A stretch of DNA of 64,000 nucleotides from an uncultured beta proteobacterium (GTDB lineage: Bacteria > Pseudomonadota > Gammaproteobacteria > Burkholderiales > Burkholderiaceae_C): the NCBI GenBank assembly GCA_903938815.1, contig CAJAES010000116.1:1-64000 (forward strand). The letters run 5' to 3'. Positions 39,568-47,461 of the stretch are shown here, one piece after another. The position numbers and the translations under genes were made by a program. Within the stretch, counting starts at the first letter, position 1. Every line of letters starts with the position of its first letter. The notes beneath the pieces were generated by a model. The model did not search any database. It was not told the origin of the DNA and saw nothing but the letters and a program-made list of their open reading frames with translations.

Positions 39568-39592
39568 CTTTCATGTTTCGATGAAAGTCGAA
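39568..39592 (-). promoter_or_regulatory. Candidate ArsR operator upstream of the GAPDH-arsJ-arsR-acr3 genes
   Basis: CTTTCAT (39568-39574) and ATGAAAG (39581-39587) form a perfect 7-bp inverted repeat separated by GTTTCG; TTCGA and TCGAA (39577-39581, 39588-39592) form a second overlapping one. It lies 24 bases upstream of the chosen GAPDH start. Confidence 0.55.
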
Positions 39593-39692
39593 GGATAGAT
39601 CGGTACCGTGACGGTTCGGTGACAGCCGCGCCGCGGCGGAGTGTCGCTGCCTGGCCCTGCCGTCTGCCGACCCGCCAGCCCGGCCGCCTGGT

Positions 39693-39929
39693 TCAGGCCG
39701 ACAGCCAGCGCCGCAGTTCCGACTGCGTCGGGATGCGGCCGCTGCAGACCAGCTTGTCGTCGATCACGAGGCCGGGCGTCGACAGCAGGCCATAGCTGAG
39801 GATGGCGTCCATGTCGGTGACCTTCAGGAAGCTGGCAGCGATGCCGGCGGCCGTGGCGGCTTCGCGCACAGCGGCTTCCAGCTTCCTGCAGTCGGAGCAC
39901 CCGGATCCGAGGATCTTCACCGTCTTCAT
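39693..39929 (-). CDS. Thioredoxin-like small disulfide protein
   Basis: A 78-residue thioredoxin-fold protein, [20 protein letters not shown], with CSDC at residues 11-14 and a cis-proline block [11 protein letters not shown]. Such redox-active disulfide proteins often accompany ArsR/ACR3/ArsJ operons. It lies 148 bases upstream of the GAPDH gene on the same strand. The 235 bases upstream (39930-40164) contain three TTGGCACG-like repeats (about 39960-39990) but no gene. Confidence 0.85.
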   Translation of the reverse strand: MKTVKILGSGCSDCRKLEAAVREAATAAGIAASFLKVTDMDAILSYGLLSTPGLVIDDKLVCSGRIPTQSELRRWLSA

Positions 39930-40164
39930 CGTCGTTTCTCCTGGTTCGCTGCTTCGGCATGGTCGGCACGGTTGGCACGATTGGCACGCCGCCTATGAAA
40001 AGCCCCGCAACGGCCATCTCCGTTGACAACGATCAATCCCCCGGTGTTCACCGGCTCGGCGCGCACCCCGACGCCGGTGGCTTAAGGCCTGGTTAATCGG
40101 CCACGCCCAGGATCCGTCCCATCCCATCAGCCTGCCCCCAGGGCGGTGTCTCCAGGAGTACCGA

Positions 40165-40815
40165 GTGCTGGCCATGTCCCTGCCGCCGCGTGAAGCGACG
40201 AATCCGATTTCCCCGTCCCGCGAGCACGCCACGCCCGCCGCGGCCCCGCGCCTGCGCATGCACCGCCCCGGCGATGCCGGCCGTGCCGCCGTCGAGGAAT
40301 TCATCCGCGGCGTCTACCGCGAACGCTACGGCGCCGATGTGCGCCAGTTCGCGCCCGTGCTGGTGAGCCTGCACGACGAAGCCGGCGAACTGGTCGCCGC
40401 TGCCGGCTACCGCGCGGCCGACGCCGGGCCCCTGTTCCTGGAGCGCTACCTGCATGCGCCGGTGGACGCGCTGCTGGCCGACGAGCGCGACGCGCGCCCG
40501 GCGCGCGGCCGCATCGTCGAGGTGGGCCACCTCGCGGCGGGCCGAGCCGGCGAGGGCCGGCGGCTCATCCTGCTGCTCGGCCCGCATCTCGCGGCGCAGG
40601 GCTTCCAGTGGGTGGTCAGCACGCTGACCGAGGAACTGCGCATGCTCTTCGTGCGCCTGGGCATCGCGCCCCTGGCGCTGGGCGTGGCCGACCCGAGCGT
40701 GCTCGGCGATGAAGCCGCCTGCTGGGGCAGCTACTACGACCACCGCCCGGTGGTGCTGGCCGGCCCCATCGAGGCCGCGCTGCAGATGCTCGCGCGCCGG
40801 AAGACCGCACCGTGA
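40165..40815 (+). CDS. Thermostable-hemolysin-family protein (GNAT-like)
   Basis: A 216-residue protein of the T_hemolysin (PF12261) family. Recognisable blocks are FIRGVYRERYGADVRQFAP, LVSLHDEAGELVAAAGYRA, VEVGHLAAGR and FVRLGIAPLALGVADPS. Despite the name it has no signal peptide. Its fold is GNAT/autoinducer-synthase-like, so an acyl transfer is a plausible reaction (inference). The start is a GTG at 40165, seven bases after AGGAG; the ATG at 40174 is too far from it. It overlaps the ligase gene by four bases and opens a five-gene operon. Confidence 0.85.
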   Translation: MLAMSLPPREATNPISPSREHATPAAAPRLRMHRPGDAGRAAVEEFIRGVYRERYGADVRQFAPVLVSLHDEAGELVAAAGYRAADAGPLFLERYLHAPVDALLADERDARPARGRIVEVGHLAAGRAGEGRRLILLLGPHLAAQGFQWVVSTLTEELRMLFVRLGIAPLALGVADPSVLGDEAACWGSYYDHRPVVLAGPIEAALQMLARRKTAP

Positions 40816-42239
40816 GGCCGGCGCTGCGCGACGGCCGCCGCGCGTGGTCCGCCGCTGATCTGGATGCGGCCGTGGCCGAAGCCGGCGCCGCCCTGCGTGC
40901 CGGCGGCACACGCGTGCTGGCGACCGTCCTCGACAACGGCGCGGCCTTCGTCGTGCTCGACGAGGCCGCCCGCGCGCAATCGGTGGTGCATGTGCCGCTG
41001 CCGCTCTTCTTCACGCCCGCGCAGATGCAGCACGCGCTGCAGGCCGCAGGGGTGGACACCCTGATGGCCGCCGCCCCGCTGGCCGCGCGCTGGCCCGGCC
41101 TGCCCTGGGCGCCCGTGGCCGTGGCCGGCGAGACGCTGATGCAGGCCCGCCTGCCCGCCGTGCCGGTGCCAATGCCCGCCGGCACCGTGAAGATCACCTT
41201 CACCTCCGGCACCACGGGCACGCCCAAGGGCGTGTGCCTGTCGGGCGCCGCGCTCGATGCCGTGGCGGACGGTCTCGTCACCGCGATGGCGCCGCTGGGC
41301 ATCGAGCGGCACCTGAACGCGCTGCCGTTCGCGGTGCTGCTCGAGAACATCGCCGGCCTGATGGCGCCGCGCCGGCACGGCGCCACCCTGCTCACGCTGC
41401 CCCTGGGCCAGGTCGGCCTGAGTGGCTCGTCGAGCTTCGACGCCGCGCGCCTGCAGGCCGCCGTCGACGCGCTGCAGCCGCACAGCCTGATCCTGCTGCC
41501 GCAGATGCTGCGCGCCTGGTGCGGCCACCTGATGCAGACGGGCCAGCGCGCGCCTGCCTGCCTGAAGCTGGTGGCCGTGGGCGGCGCGGCCGTCGGTGCG
41601 CCGCTGATCCAGGCGGCGCAGGCGCTGGGCATACCGGCCTGCGAAGGCTACGGCCTCTCGGAGGGCGCCTCGGTCCAGACGCTGAACCTGCCGGGCGCGC
41701 AACGCCCGGGCAGCGCCGGCCGCGTCCTGCCGCATGCGCGCATGCGCGTGTCGGACGACGGTGAACTGCAGATCTCCGGCAGCCTCTTCAGCGGCTACCT
41801 GGGCGACGCAGCCGAGGTGCCCGAGTGGTGGCCCACCGGCGACCTGGGCCGCATCGACGAAGAAGGCTTCGTGCATGTGCTGGGCCGCCGCAAGAACCTG
41901 CTGATCACGTCCTACGGCCGCAATGTCTCGCCCGAATGGGTGGAGACCGCACTGCGCGGCCACCCGGCCGTGGCGCAGGCGGTGGTCTTCGGTGAGGGCC
42001 AGCCCGCGCTGAGCGCCGTGCTGTGGCCGCTGCAGCCCGACGCGCCCGACGATCGACTCGAGGCCGCCGTGGCCGCCGCGAACGAAACGCTTCCCGACTA
42101 CGCCCGCATCGCCCGCTGGACGCGCGGCCGCGCGGCCTTCGACACAGCCAGCGGCCTGGCCACTGCCAACGGCCGCCCCCAGCGCGGCGCGATCGCGCAA
42201 CTGCACGCCGACGCGCTGGAAACCGCAACCCTTGCCTGA
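40812..42239 (+). CDS. AMP-dependent synthetase/ligase
   Basis: A 475-residue ANL-superfamily enzyme. Motifs: the P-loop FTSGTTGTPKGVCLSG, the ATP motif ACEGYGLSEGA, and GDLGRIDEEGFVHVLGRRKN ahead of the C-terminal hinge. It activates a carboxylic acid (perhaps a fatty acid) as acyl-AMP and passes it to CoA or another acceptor. It lacks the last lysine-domain length typical of acetyl-CoA synthetases, but is full for its own group. Start GTG overlaps the preceding stop. Confidence 0.85.
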   Translation: MRPALRDGRRAWSAADLDAAVAEAGAALRAGGTRVLATVLDNGAAFVVLDEAARAQSVVHVPLPLFFTPAQMQHALQAAGVDTLMAAAPLAARWPGLPWAPVAVAGETLMQARLPAVPVPMPAGTVKITFTSGTTGTPKGVCLSGAALDAVADGLVTAMAPLGIERHLNALPFAVLLENIAGLMAPRRHGATLLTLPLGQVGLSGSSSFDAARLQAAVDALQPHSLILLPQMLRAWCGHLMQTGQRAPACLKLVAVGGAAVGAPLIQAAQALGIPACEGYGLSEGASVQTLNLPGAQRPGSAGRVLPHARMRVSDDGELQISGSLFSGYLGDAAEVPEWWPTGDLGRIDEEGFVHVLGRRKNLLITSYGRNVSPEWVETALRGHPAVAQAVVFGEGQPALSAVLWPLQPDAPDDRLEAAVAAANETLPDYARIARWTRGRAAFDTASGLATANGRPQRGAIAQLHADALETATLA

Positions 42240-42249
42240 GCAACCCGAC

Positions 42250-42933
42250 ATGAGCTTTCACGCCCGACTCCTCGAAGAGACCGCCAGCGCCCGCCAGGGC
42301 CTGCTTGGAACCCCCATCATCCAGGGCGCGCTGCGCGGCGAGGTCTCGCTGCCCAGCTACATCGCGTTCCTGCGCGAGGCCTTTCACCACGTGCGCCACA
42401 CGGTGCCGCTGCTGCAGGCCATGAAGGCCGCGCTGCCCGCACGGCACGCCTGGCTCGAGAGCGCGCTGGACGAATACATCGAGGAGGAAGCCGGCCACGA
42501 CGAGTGGATCCTCGACGACATCGCCGCCTGCGGCGCCGACGCCGAGGCCGTGCGCCGCGGCTCCCCGGGCCACGCCACCGAGGTGATGGTGGCCTACGCC
42601 TACGACACCATCGCGCGCGGCAACCCGCTCGGGTTCTTCGGCATGGTGCATGTGCTGGAGGGCACGAGCGTGTCGCTCGCGCTGCTGGCCGCCGACGCCA
42701 TCCAGAAGCCGCTGCATCTGCCGGATTCCGCCTTCAGCTACCTGCGCTCGCACGGCACGCTGGATCAGGAGCACACCGCGCACTTCGCGCTGCTGATGGA
42801 CCAGATCGACGACCCGGAAGACCAGGCCGCTATCGTGCACGCCGCACGCGCCTTCTTCCGTCTGTATGGCGATGTCTTCCGCGGCCTGCCGCTGCCCCAG
42901 GTGGCTGCGCAAGCCGAGGCGGTGCCCGCATGA
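42250..42933 (+). CDS. Haem-oxygenase-like diiron oxidase (iron-containing redox enzyme family)
   Basis: A 227-residue all-helical protein. Conserved metal-ligand-type segments are EEAGHDEWILDD (H83), GMVHVLEGTS (E137) and DQEHTAHFALLMD (H175, H178), matching the haem-oxygenase-like diiron oxidases (UndA, BesC, SznF relatives) and the TenA-like superfamily. Such enzymes oxidatively decarboxylate, fragment or hydroxylate small molecules with O2. Its position after an acyl-activating ligase suggests it acts on an activated or carrier-bound acid. An upstream TTG (42232) is a less likely start. Confidence 0.8.
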   Translation: MSFHARLLEETASARQGLLGTPIIQGALRGEVSLPSYIAFLREAFHHVRHTVPLLQAMKAALPARHAWLESALDEYIEEEAGHDEWILDDIAACGADAEAVRRGSPGHATEVMVAYAYDTIARGNPLGFFGMVHVLEGTSVSLALLAADAIQKPLHLPDSAFSYLRSHGTLDQEHTAHFALLMDQIDDPEDQAAIVHAARAFFRLYGDVFRGLPLPQVAAQAEAVPA

Positions 42934-43709
42934 AGGCCGCGCAGGCACGCGTGCTCCTGACCGGCGCCAGCGGCGGCATCGGCCAAGCCATGGCGCAGGC
43001 GCTGGGCGCGGCGGGTGCGGCCGTGATGGGCGTGGGCCGTGGCGATGCGCCCGCCGGCATGCCCTGGGTGCAGGCCGACCTGACCACCGATGCCGGTGTT
43101 GCAGCCGTGGCGGCTGCGGCCGGCGCATGGCGCGCCAATGTGATGGTGCATGCGGCCGGGGCCCCGGCCTTCGGCCCGCTGGCCGCCACACCGGCCGCGC
43201 AGATGCAGGCGGTGCTGGAGGCCAACCTGCTGGCGCCGATGCGCCTGACGCAGGCCCTGCTGCCGCAATTGCTGCGCCAGCCGCAGGCGCAGGTGGTCTT
43301 TGTCGGCTCGGCGCTGGGCCGCATCGGCCTGCCGGGTTTCAGCGTCTACGGCGCCAGCAAGGCAGGGCTGCACGGATTCGCCGAAGCGCTGCGCCGGGAA
43401 CTCGCCGACACCCCCGTGCGGGTGCAGACCCTCGCCCCGCGCAGCACGCGCACCGGTTTCAACGGCGCCGCCGTCGAGGCCTACAACCGCGCCACCGGCA
43501 CGGCGATGGACAGCCCCGAAACCGTCGCCGCCGCGCTGCTGGATCTGATCGAAAGCGAAGCCGCGGAGCGGTTCCTCGGATTCCCCGAGCGCCTGGCCGT
43601 GCGTCTGAACGGCCTTCTCGGCCCGCTGCTGGACGGCAGCTTCGTCAAGCACCGTCGCAGCCTGCCGGCCGCACCCCTAGAAACCATCGTTCCCGGAGCC
43701 CCCACATGA
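42930..43709 (+). CDS. Short-chain dehydrogenase/reductase
   Basis: A 259-residue SDR with the NAD(P) loop LLTGASGGIGQAMAQAL at the N-terminus and the catalytic YxxxK (SVYGASKAG). The substrate is unknown. ATGA overlaps join it to the diiron oxidase upstream and the TPR gene downstream, so it belongs to the pathway of the preceding three genes and probably reduces or oxidises the product. Confidence 0.88.
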   Translation: MKAAQARVLLTGASGGIGQAMAQALGAAGAAVMGVGRGDAPAGMPWVQADLTTDAGVAAVAAAAGAWRANVMVHAAGAPAFGPLAATPAAQMQAVLEANLLAPMRLTQALLPQLLRQPQAQVVFVGSALGRIGLPGFSVYGASKAGLHGFAEALRRELADTPVRVQTLAPRSTRTGFNGAAVEAYNRATGTAMDSPETVAAALLDLIESEAAERFLGFPERLAVRLNGLLGPLLDGSFVKHRRSLPAAPLETIVPGAPT

Positions 43710-44368
43710 ACAAGACCCTGTCGAGACTGGCCCTCGCCCCGCTGTGTGCACTGAGCGTACTTGCCGCATTCGGTGCCCCGAGCGCGCTTGCCGCGCCCGT
43801 GGACGACGCCGTCGTCGAACTGCAGCGCGACTGGGAAGTGGTGCGCTACCAGACCCCCGCCGCCGAGCGCGAGAAGCGCTTCGAGGTGCTCGCCACCAAG
43901 GCCCACAAGGTCAGCGAAAGCTTTGCCGGCCGCAGCGAGCCGCTGGTCTGGGAAGGCATCATCGTCAGCTCCTGGGCGGGTGAGAAGGGCGGCCTCGGCG
44001 CGCTGGGCCTCGTCAAGCAGGCCAAGGGCCTGTACGAGCAGGCCCTGCAGATCGACGCCAAGGCGCTCGAGGGCTCGGCCTACAACAGCCTCGGGGTGCT
44101 GTACTACAAGGTTCCGGGCTGGCCGCTGGGCTTCGGCGACAAGGCCAAGGCGAAGGAGCTGCTGCAGAAGGCGCTGGCGATCAACCCGCAGGGCATCGAC
44201 CCTAACTTCTTCTATGGTGAATACCTGGTCGAGACGGATCGCCTCGGCGAGGCCGTGACCTACCTCGAGCGTGCCCTCCAGGCGCCCCCGCGCCCGGGCC
44301 GGCAGATCGCCGACACCGGCCGGCGCGAGGAGATCCGGGCGCTGCTCGCGAAGATCAGGTCGAACTGA
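43706..44368 (+). CDS. Exported tetratricopeptide-repeat protein
   Basis: A 220-residue protein with a signal peptide (cleaved near ALAAPV) and one or two TPR-like hairpins (VKQAKGLYEQALQIDAKALE; AKAKELLQKALAINP). No recognised enzyme domain. It shares a four-base overlap with the SDR gene and is convergent with, and overlaps by 14 bases, the histidine-kinase gene. It may be a periplasmic scaffold for the pathway's product or export (inference). Confidence 0.8.
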   Translation: MNKTLSRLALAPLCALSVLAAFGAPSALAAPVDDAVVELQRDWEVVRYQTPAAEREKRFEVLATKAHKVSESFAGRSEPLVWEGIIVSSWAGEKGGLGALGLVKQAKGLYEQALQIDAKALEGSAYNSLGVLYYKVPGWPLGFGDKAKAKELLQKALAINPQGIDPNFFYGEYLVETDRLGEAVTYLERALQAPPRPGRQIADTGRREEIRALLAKIRSN

Positions 44369-45680
44369 GTTCGGCCACGACGCCGCGCCCGTCCGAGCGC
44401 GCGCCGTAGCGCAGCGTCAGCCCATGCAGCGCCGCGATGCGCTGCACGATGGACACCCCCAGGCCGCTGCCGCTCTCGGCCTGGCCGTCGACGCGGCGAA
44501 AGCGCTCGCCCAGCTGCGCCAGCTCGGCCGCGGGCAGCGGCTCGCCGTCGTTTTCCACCGCCAGGCCTGAAGAGCCGAAACGCAACGTCACCGCGCTGCC
44601 CTCGGGCGCGTAGCGCACGGCGTTGTCGAGCAGGTTGCGCAGCAGCACGGCCAGCAGGCCGGCATCGCCCTGCAGCGTGAAGGGCGCCTCGCCTTCGGGC
44701 GGCCAGTCGCAGCCCAGATCGATGCGGCGGCGCTCGGCGAGCGGCAGCACGTCGCTCATCGCCTGCTCCACGATAGGCGCCCAGTCCACCGGGGCGGCCT
44801 GCGGCAGCCGGTCGGTCGCTTCCAGGCGGGCCAGCGCCAGCATCTGCGTCACGAGCCGGTCCATGCGGTCCATGCCGGCCGACAGGCGGGCTTCGGCGCG
44901 GCGGCGTTCGGTGTCGTCGGTGGCGCGCTGCAGCACATCCCACTGCGCGCGCAGCACGGCCAGGGGCGTGCGCAGTTCGTGCGCGGCGTCGGCCATGAAC
45001 CGGCGCTCGCGTGCCAGCGTGGCGCCGATGCGTTCGAACAGGCCGTTCATCGCGCCCACCATCGGCTGCAGTTCGACCGGCGCGTGGCTGGCCGGCACGG
45101 GGCGCAGGTCGTCGGGCCCGCGGCCCTGCAATTCGGCCGTCAGAGCGCGCACCGGCGCCAGCGCCTTCCGCACGGCCCAGGCCATGGCCACCAGCAGCAC
45201 CGGCAGCACCAGCAGCCAGGGCAGCAGCTGGCTGCCCAGCAGGTTCAGTACCAGCTCCTCGCGCTCGTGCACGCGCTGCCCGGCTGCCACCAGCCATTCG
45301 CCGCGTGGCGACTGCAGGTAGTAGACGCGCCAGGTGTCGCCGTCCAGCGGCATGTCGACGAAGCCGGATGCATCGGGCTGGCGCGGCAGGTTCACACCTT
45401 CGCGGTCGACCAGCAGCAGCCGGCCTTCGGCATTCCAGACCGCGATGGCCAGATCGCGCAGGTCGGCCTCGCCCCCCGGGGGTGTGCTGGCCATCGGCTG
45501 CCCCGGGTTGCTGACGCCCACCAGCGTGGCCTGCACCTGACGCGCGAGCCGGATGATCTCGGTGTCGAAGAGCTCGTTGACTTCCAGCCGGGCGCGGTCG
45601 GCCGAGGCCACCAGCGCCACGCCCCACACCACCGGCGCGCACAGCAGCAGGTAGATGAGCAGGCGGCGCTGCAGGCTCAT
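44355..45680 (-). CDS. Sensor histidine kinase (QseC/TctE type)
   Basis: A 441-residue inner-membrane sensor. There are transmembrane helices near residues 5-25 and 155-180 flanking a periplasmic domain. Then comes a HAMP-like region, the DHp histidine in MADAAHELRTPLAVLRAQ, and the ATPase with NLLDNAVRYAPEG and GSGLGVSIV. The signal is unknown. It follows the response-regulator gene by ten bases on the same strand, forming a two-gene unit convergent with the TPR gene. Confidence 0.92.
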   Translation of the reverse strand: MSLQRRLLIYLLLCAPVVWGVALVASADRARLEVNELFDTEIIRLARQVQATLVGVSNPGQPMASTPPGGEADLRDLAIAVWNAEGRLLLVDREGVNLPRQPDASGFVDMPLDGDTWRVYYLQSPRGEWLVAAGQRVHEREELVLNLLGSQLLPWLLVLPVLLVAMAWAVRKALAPVRALTAELQGRGPDDLRPVPASHAPVELQPMVGAMNGLFERIGATLARERRFMADAAHELRTPLAVLRAQWDVLQRATDDTERRRAEARLSAGMDRMDRLVTQMLALARLEATDRLPQAAPVDWAPIVEQAMSDVLPLAERRRIDLGCDWPPEGEAPFTLQGDAGLLAVLLRNLLDNAVRYAPEGSAVTLRFGSSGLAVENDGEPLPAAELAQLGERFRRVDGQAESGSGLGVSIVQRIAALHGLTLRYGARSDGRGVVAELSST

Positions 45681-45690
45681 TGCGGCACCT

Positions 45691-46371
45691 TCATGCCGCC
45701 GGTTCCGCGTCGGCGGCGCCGAGCGCATAGCCCACGCCGCGCACGGTGCGCACCACGCCCGCGTGGATCTTTCGGCGCAGGTGGTGCACGTGCACTTCGA
45801 GCGTGTTGCTCTCGGGCTCGCCGCCGCTCCAGTCGTAGAGCTTTTCCTGCAGCTGCGCCTTCGACAGAACCCGCTGCGGGTGCATCAGCAGCGCTTCCAG
45901 CAGGGCGAGTTCGCGGCCGGTCAGGTCCACCGCGCGGCCCTGCCAGTGCACCTGCTTCGCTGCAGGGTCGTACTGCAGTTCGCCGTGCGTCCAGACGGCC
46001 TGGGCGCGGCCCGAGGCGCGGCGCAGCATGGCGCGCAGCCGCGCCGAGAGCTCGTCGATCGCGATGGGTTTGATCAGGTAGTCGTCGGCGCCGGCGTCGA
46101 GGCCGGCGATGCGCTGCTCGACGCCGTCGCGCGCCGTGAGCACCAGCACCGGCAGCGTCAGCCCGCGCTCGCGCCAGCGGCGCAGCCAGACCATGCCGTC
46201 GGCGCCCGGCAGGCCCAGGTCGAGCACCATCGCGTCGTAGGGCGCGCCCGTCAGGGCGGCGTCGGCCTGGGTGCCGTCCTGGAACCAGTCCACGGCCTGC
46301 CCACGCTGGCGCAGGCCGGTGGCCAGGGCGTCACCGAGCTGGGGGTCGTCTTCGAGGATGAGCAGGCGCAT
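45691..46371 (-). CDS. OmpR/QseB-type response regulator
   Basis: A 226-residue regulator. The receiver has the acidic pair LLILEDD and the phospho-acceptor in YDAMVLDLGLPGADG, and K in DYLIKPI. The C-terminal winged helix has the LTGRELALLEALLMHPQR and LEVHVHHLRRKI segments of the OmpR/PhoB type. It is the first gene of the pair and its partner is the kinase. Divergent from the small lipoprotein gene. Confidence 0.93.
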   Translation of the reverse strand: MRLLILEDDPQLGDALATGLRQRGQAVDWFQDGTQADAALTGAPYDAMVLDLGLPGADGMVWLRRWRERGLTLPVLVLTARDGVEQRIAGLDAGADDYLIKPIAIDELSARLRAMLRRASGRAQAVWTHGELQYDPAAKQVHWQGRAVDLTGRELALLEALLMHPQRVLSKAQLQEKLYDWSGGEPESNTLEVHVHHLRRKIHAGVVRTVRGVGYALGAADAEPAA

Positions 46372-46493
46372 GGGCGTGGCGGATTATGGCGATGGGCCTG
46401 CAGGCCGCGCCGGGATGCGCGGAATCCCCGCGTGCCGCAGCTGCCGTGACCCCGATGGGAATGCGCAGGCGCCGTCGGGCGTATTCTCCTTCC

Positions 46494-47042
46494 ATGAAGT
46501 ACACCTCCTGCCTGCCGATCCTGTTTCGTGTCGTGTCGCCTGTCGTGCTGCGTTCCGTGCTGCCCGCCGCGCTGTCGGCCGCACTCCTGGGCGGCTGCGC
46601 CGGGCCCGGCATCACACCCCTGCGCGGCGGCCAGCCCGAAGCCGAGGTGGTCAAGCTCTGGGGCACGCCGACGGCCCGCTACGCACTGCCATCCGGCGCA
46701 CGCCTGGAATACGCCACCGGCCCCGCCGGCCGCGAGACCTGGATGGTCGACCTGGACGACCAGGGCCGCGCGCTGGCCTGGCGCCAGGTGCTGGACTGGC
46801 GCAACCTCGAGCGGGTGCAGGGCGACCTGACCGGGATGTCGCGCGACCAGCTCCTGCGCACGCTCGGCCGCGCGGGCGATGTGCGCTCCGGCGGCCGCGA
46901 GGGCGGGCAGGTCTGGTCCTGGCGTTTCGATTCACCCTTCTGCCTGTGGTTCCAGGCTTCGGTGTCCGACGCCGGCCGCGTGACCAGCGCCGCGTTCGCG
47001 CCCGACCCGCAGTGCGACAGCTTCGACGACCAGACTCCCTGA
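46494..47042 (+). CDS. Putative lipoprotein
   Basis: A 182-residue protein of unknown function. The signal peptide ends with the lipobox ALLGGC. The mature part has GGQPEAEVVKLWGTPTARY and then short beta-like repeats (GRETWMVDLDDQGRALAWRQ; GDLTGMSRDQLLRTLGRAGD), resembling outer-membrane SmpA/BamE-like small lipoproteins. The BamE-type relation is only suggested by the WG-x-P and repeated G-D-x-R pattern. It is divergent from the response regulator and 23 bases before the Spx-like gene. Confidence 0.7.
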   Translation: MKYTSCLPILFRVVSPVVLRSVLPAALSAALLGGCAGPGITPLRGGQPEAEVVKLWGTPTARYALPSGARLEYATGPAGRETWMVDLDDQGRALAWRQVLDWRNLERVQGDLTGMSRDQLLRTLGRAGDVRSGGREGGQVWSWRFDSPFCLWFQASVSDAGRVTSAAFAPDPQCDSFDDQTP

Positions 47043-47065
47043 CCCACGGACCCGCGGACTTCCCC

Positions 47066-47410
47066 ATGGCCATCGTCCTCTACGGCATTCCGAACTGCGA
47101 CACCGTCAAGCGCGCCCGCGCGTGGCTGGCGGCGCAGGGGCACGAGGCCGCATTCCACGACTTCAAGAAGGCAGGCGTGCCGCCCGAGGCCCTGGACCGC
47201 TGGATCGCGGCGCTGGGCTGGGAGCGGCTGGTGAACCGGCAGGGCACCACCTGGCGCAAGCTCGACGACGCCACCCGCGCGGCCGTGACCGACGCCGCAT
47301 CGGCCCGCGCCCTGATGCTGGCGCAGCCCAGCGTGATCAAGCGGCCCGTGGTCGACTGGGGAACGGCGCTGACGGTCGGCTTCGACGCAGCCGCCTGGCC
47401 GCCCGGCTGA
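47066..47410 (+). CDS. Spx/ArsC-family protein (YffB-like)
   Basis: A 114-residue thioredoxin-fold protein with one conserved cysteine at the N-terminus (IVLYGIPNCDTVKRARAWL) and the family end PSVIKRPVVDWG. This is the YffB/Spx branch of the ArsC superfamily. It has the single N-terminal cysteine, not a CxxC. It is not part of the arsenic island 7 kb away and is probably a glutathione-dependent or regulatory protein, not the arsenate reductase of that island. Confidence 0.87.
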   Translation: MAIVLYGIPNCDTVKRARAWLAAQGHEAAFHDFKKAGVPPEALDRWIAALGWERLVNRQGTTWRKLDDATRAAVTDAASARALMLAQPSVIKRPVVDWGTALTVGFDAAAWPPG

Positions 47411-47461
47411 AGCTGCTGAATCGGCTGAATCGGCTTTAGCGGGCGAACCGGCCGAATCGGT

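Noticed and set aside
39960-39990. TTGGCACG repeats upstream of the thioredoxin gene as a sigma-54 promoter.
   Set aside because: The -12 GC element at the right distance is missing; the run is a short direct repeat.
47066-47410. The ArsC-like protein as the arsenate reductase of the arsenic island.
   Set aside because: It has the YffB/Spx features, lies 7 kb away, and is separated by unrelated genes.
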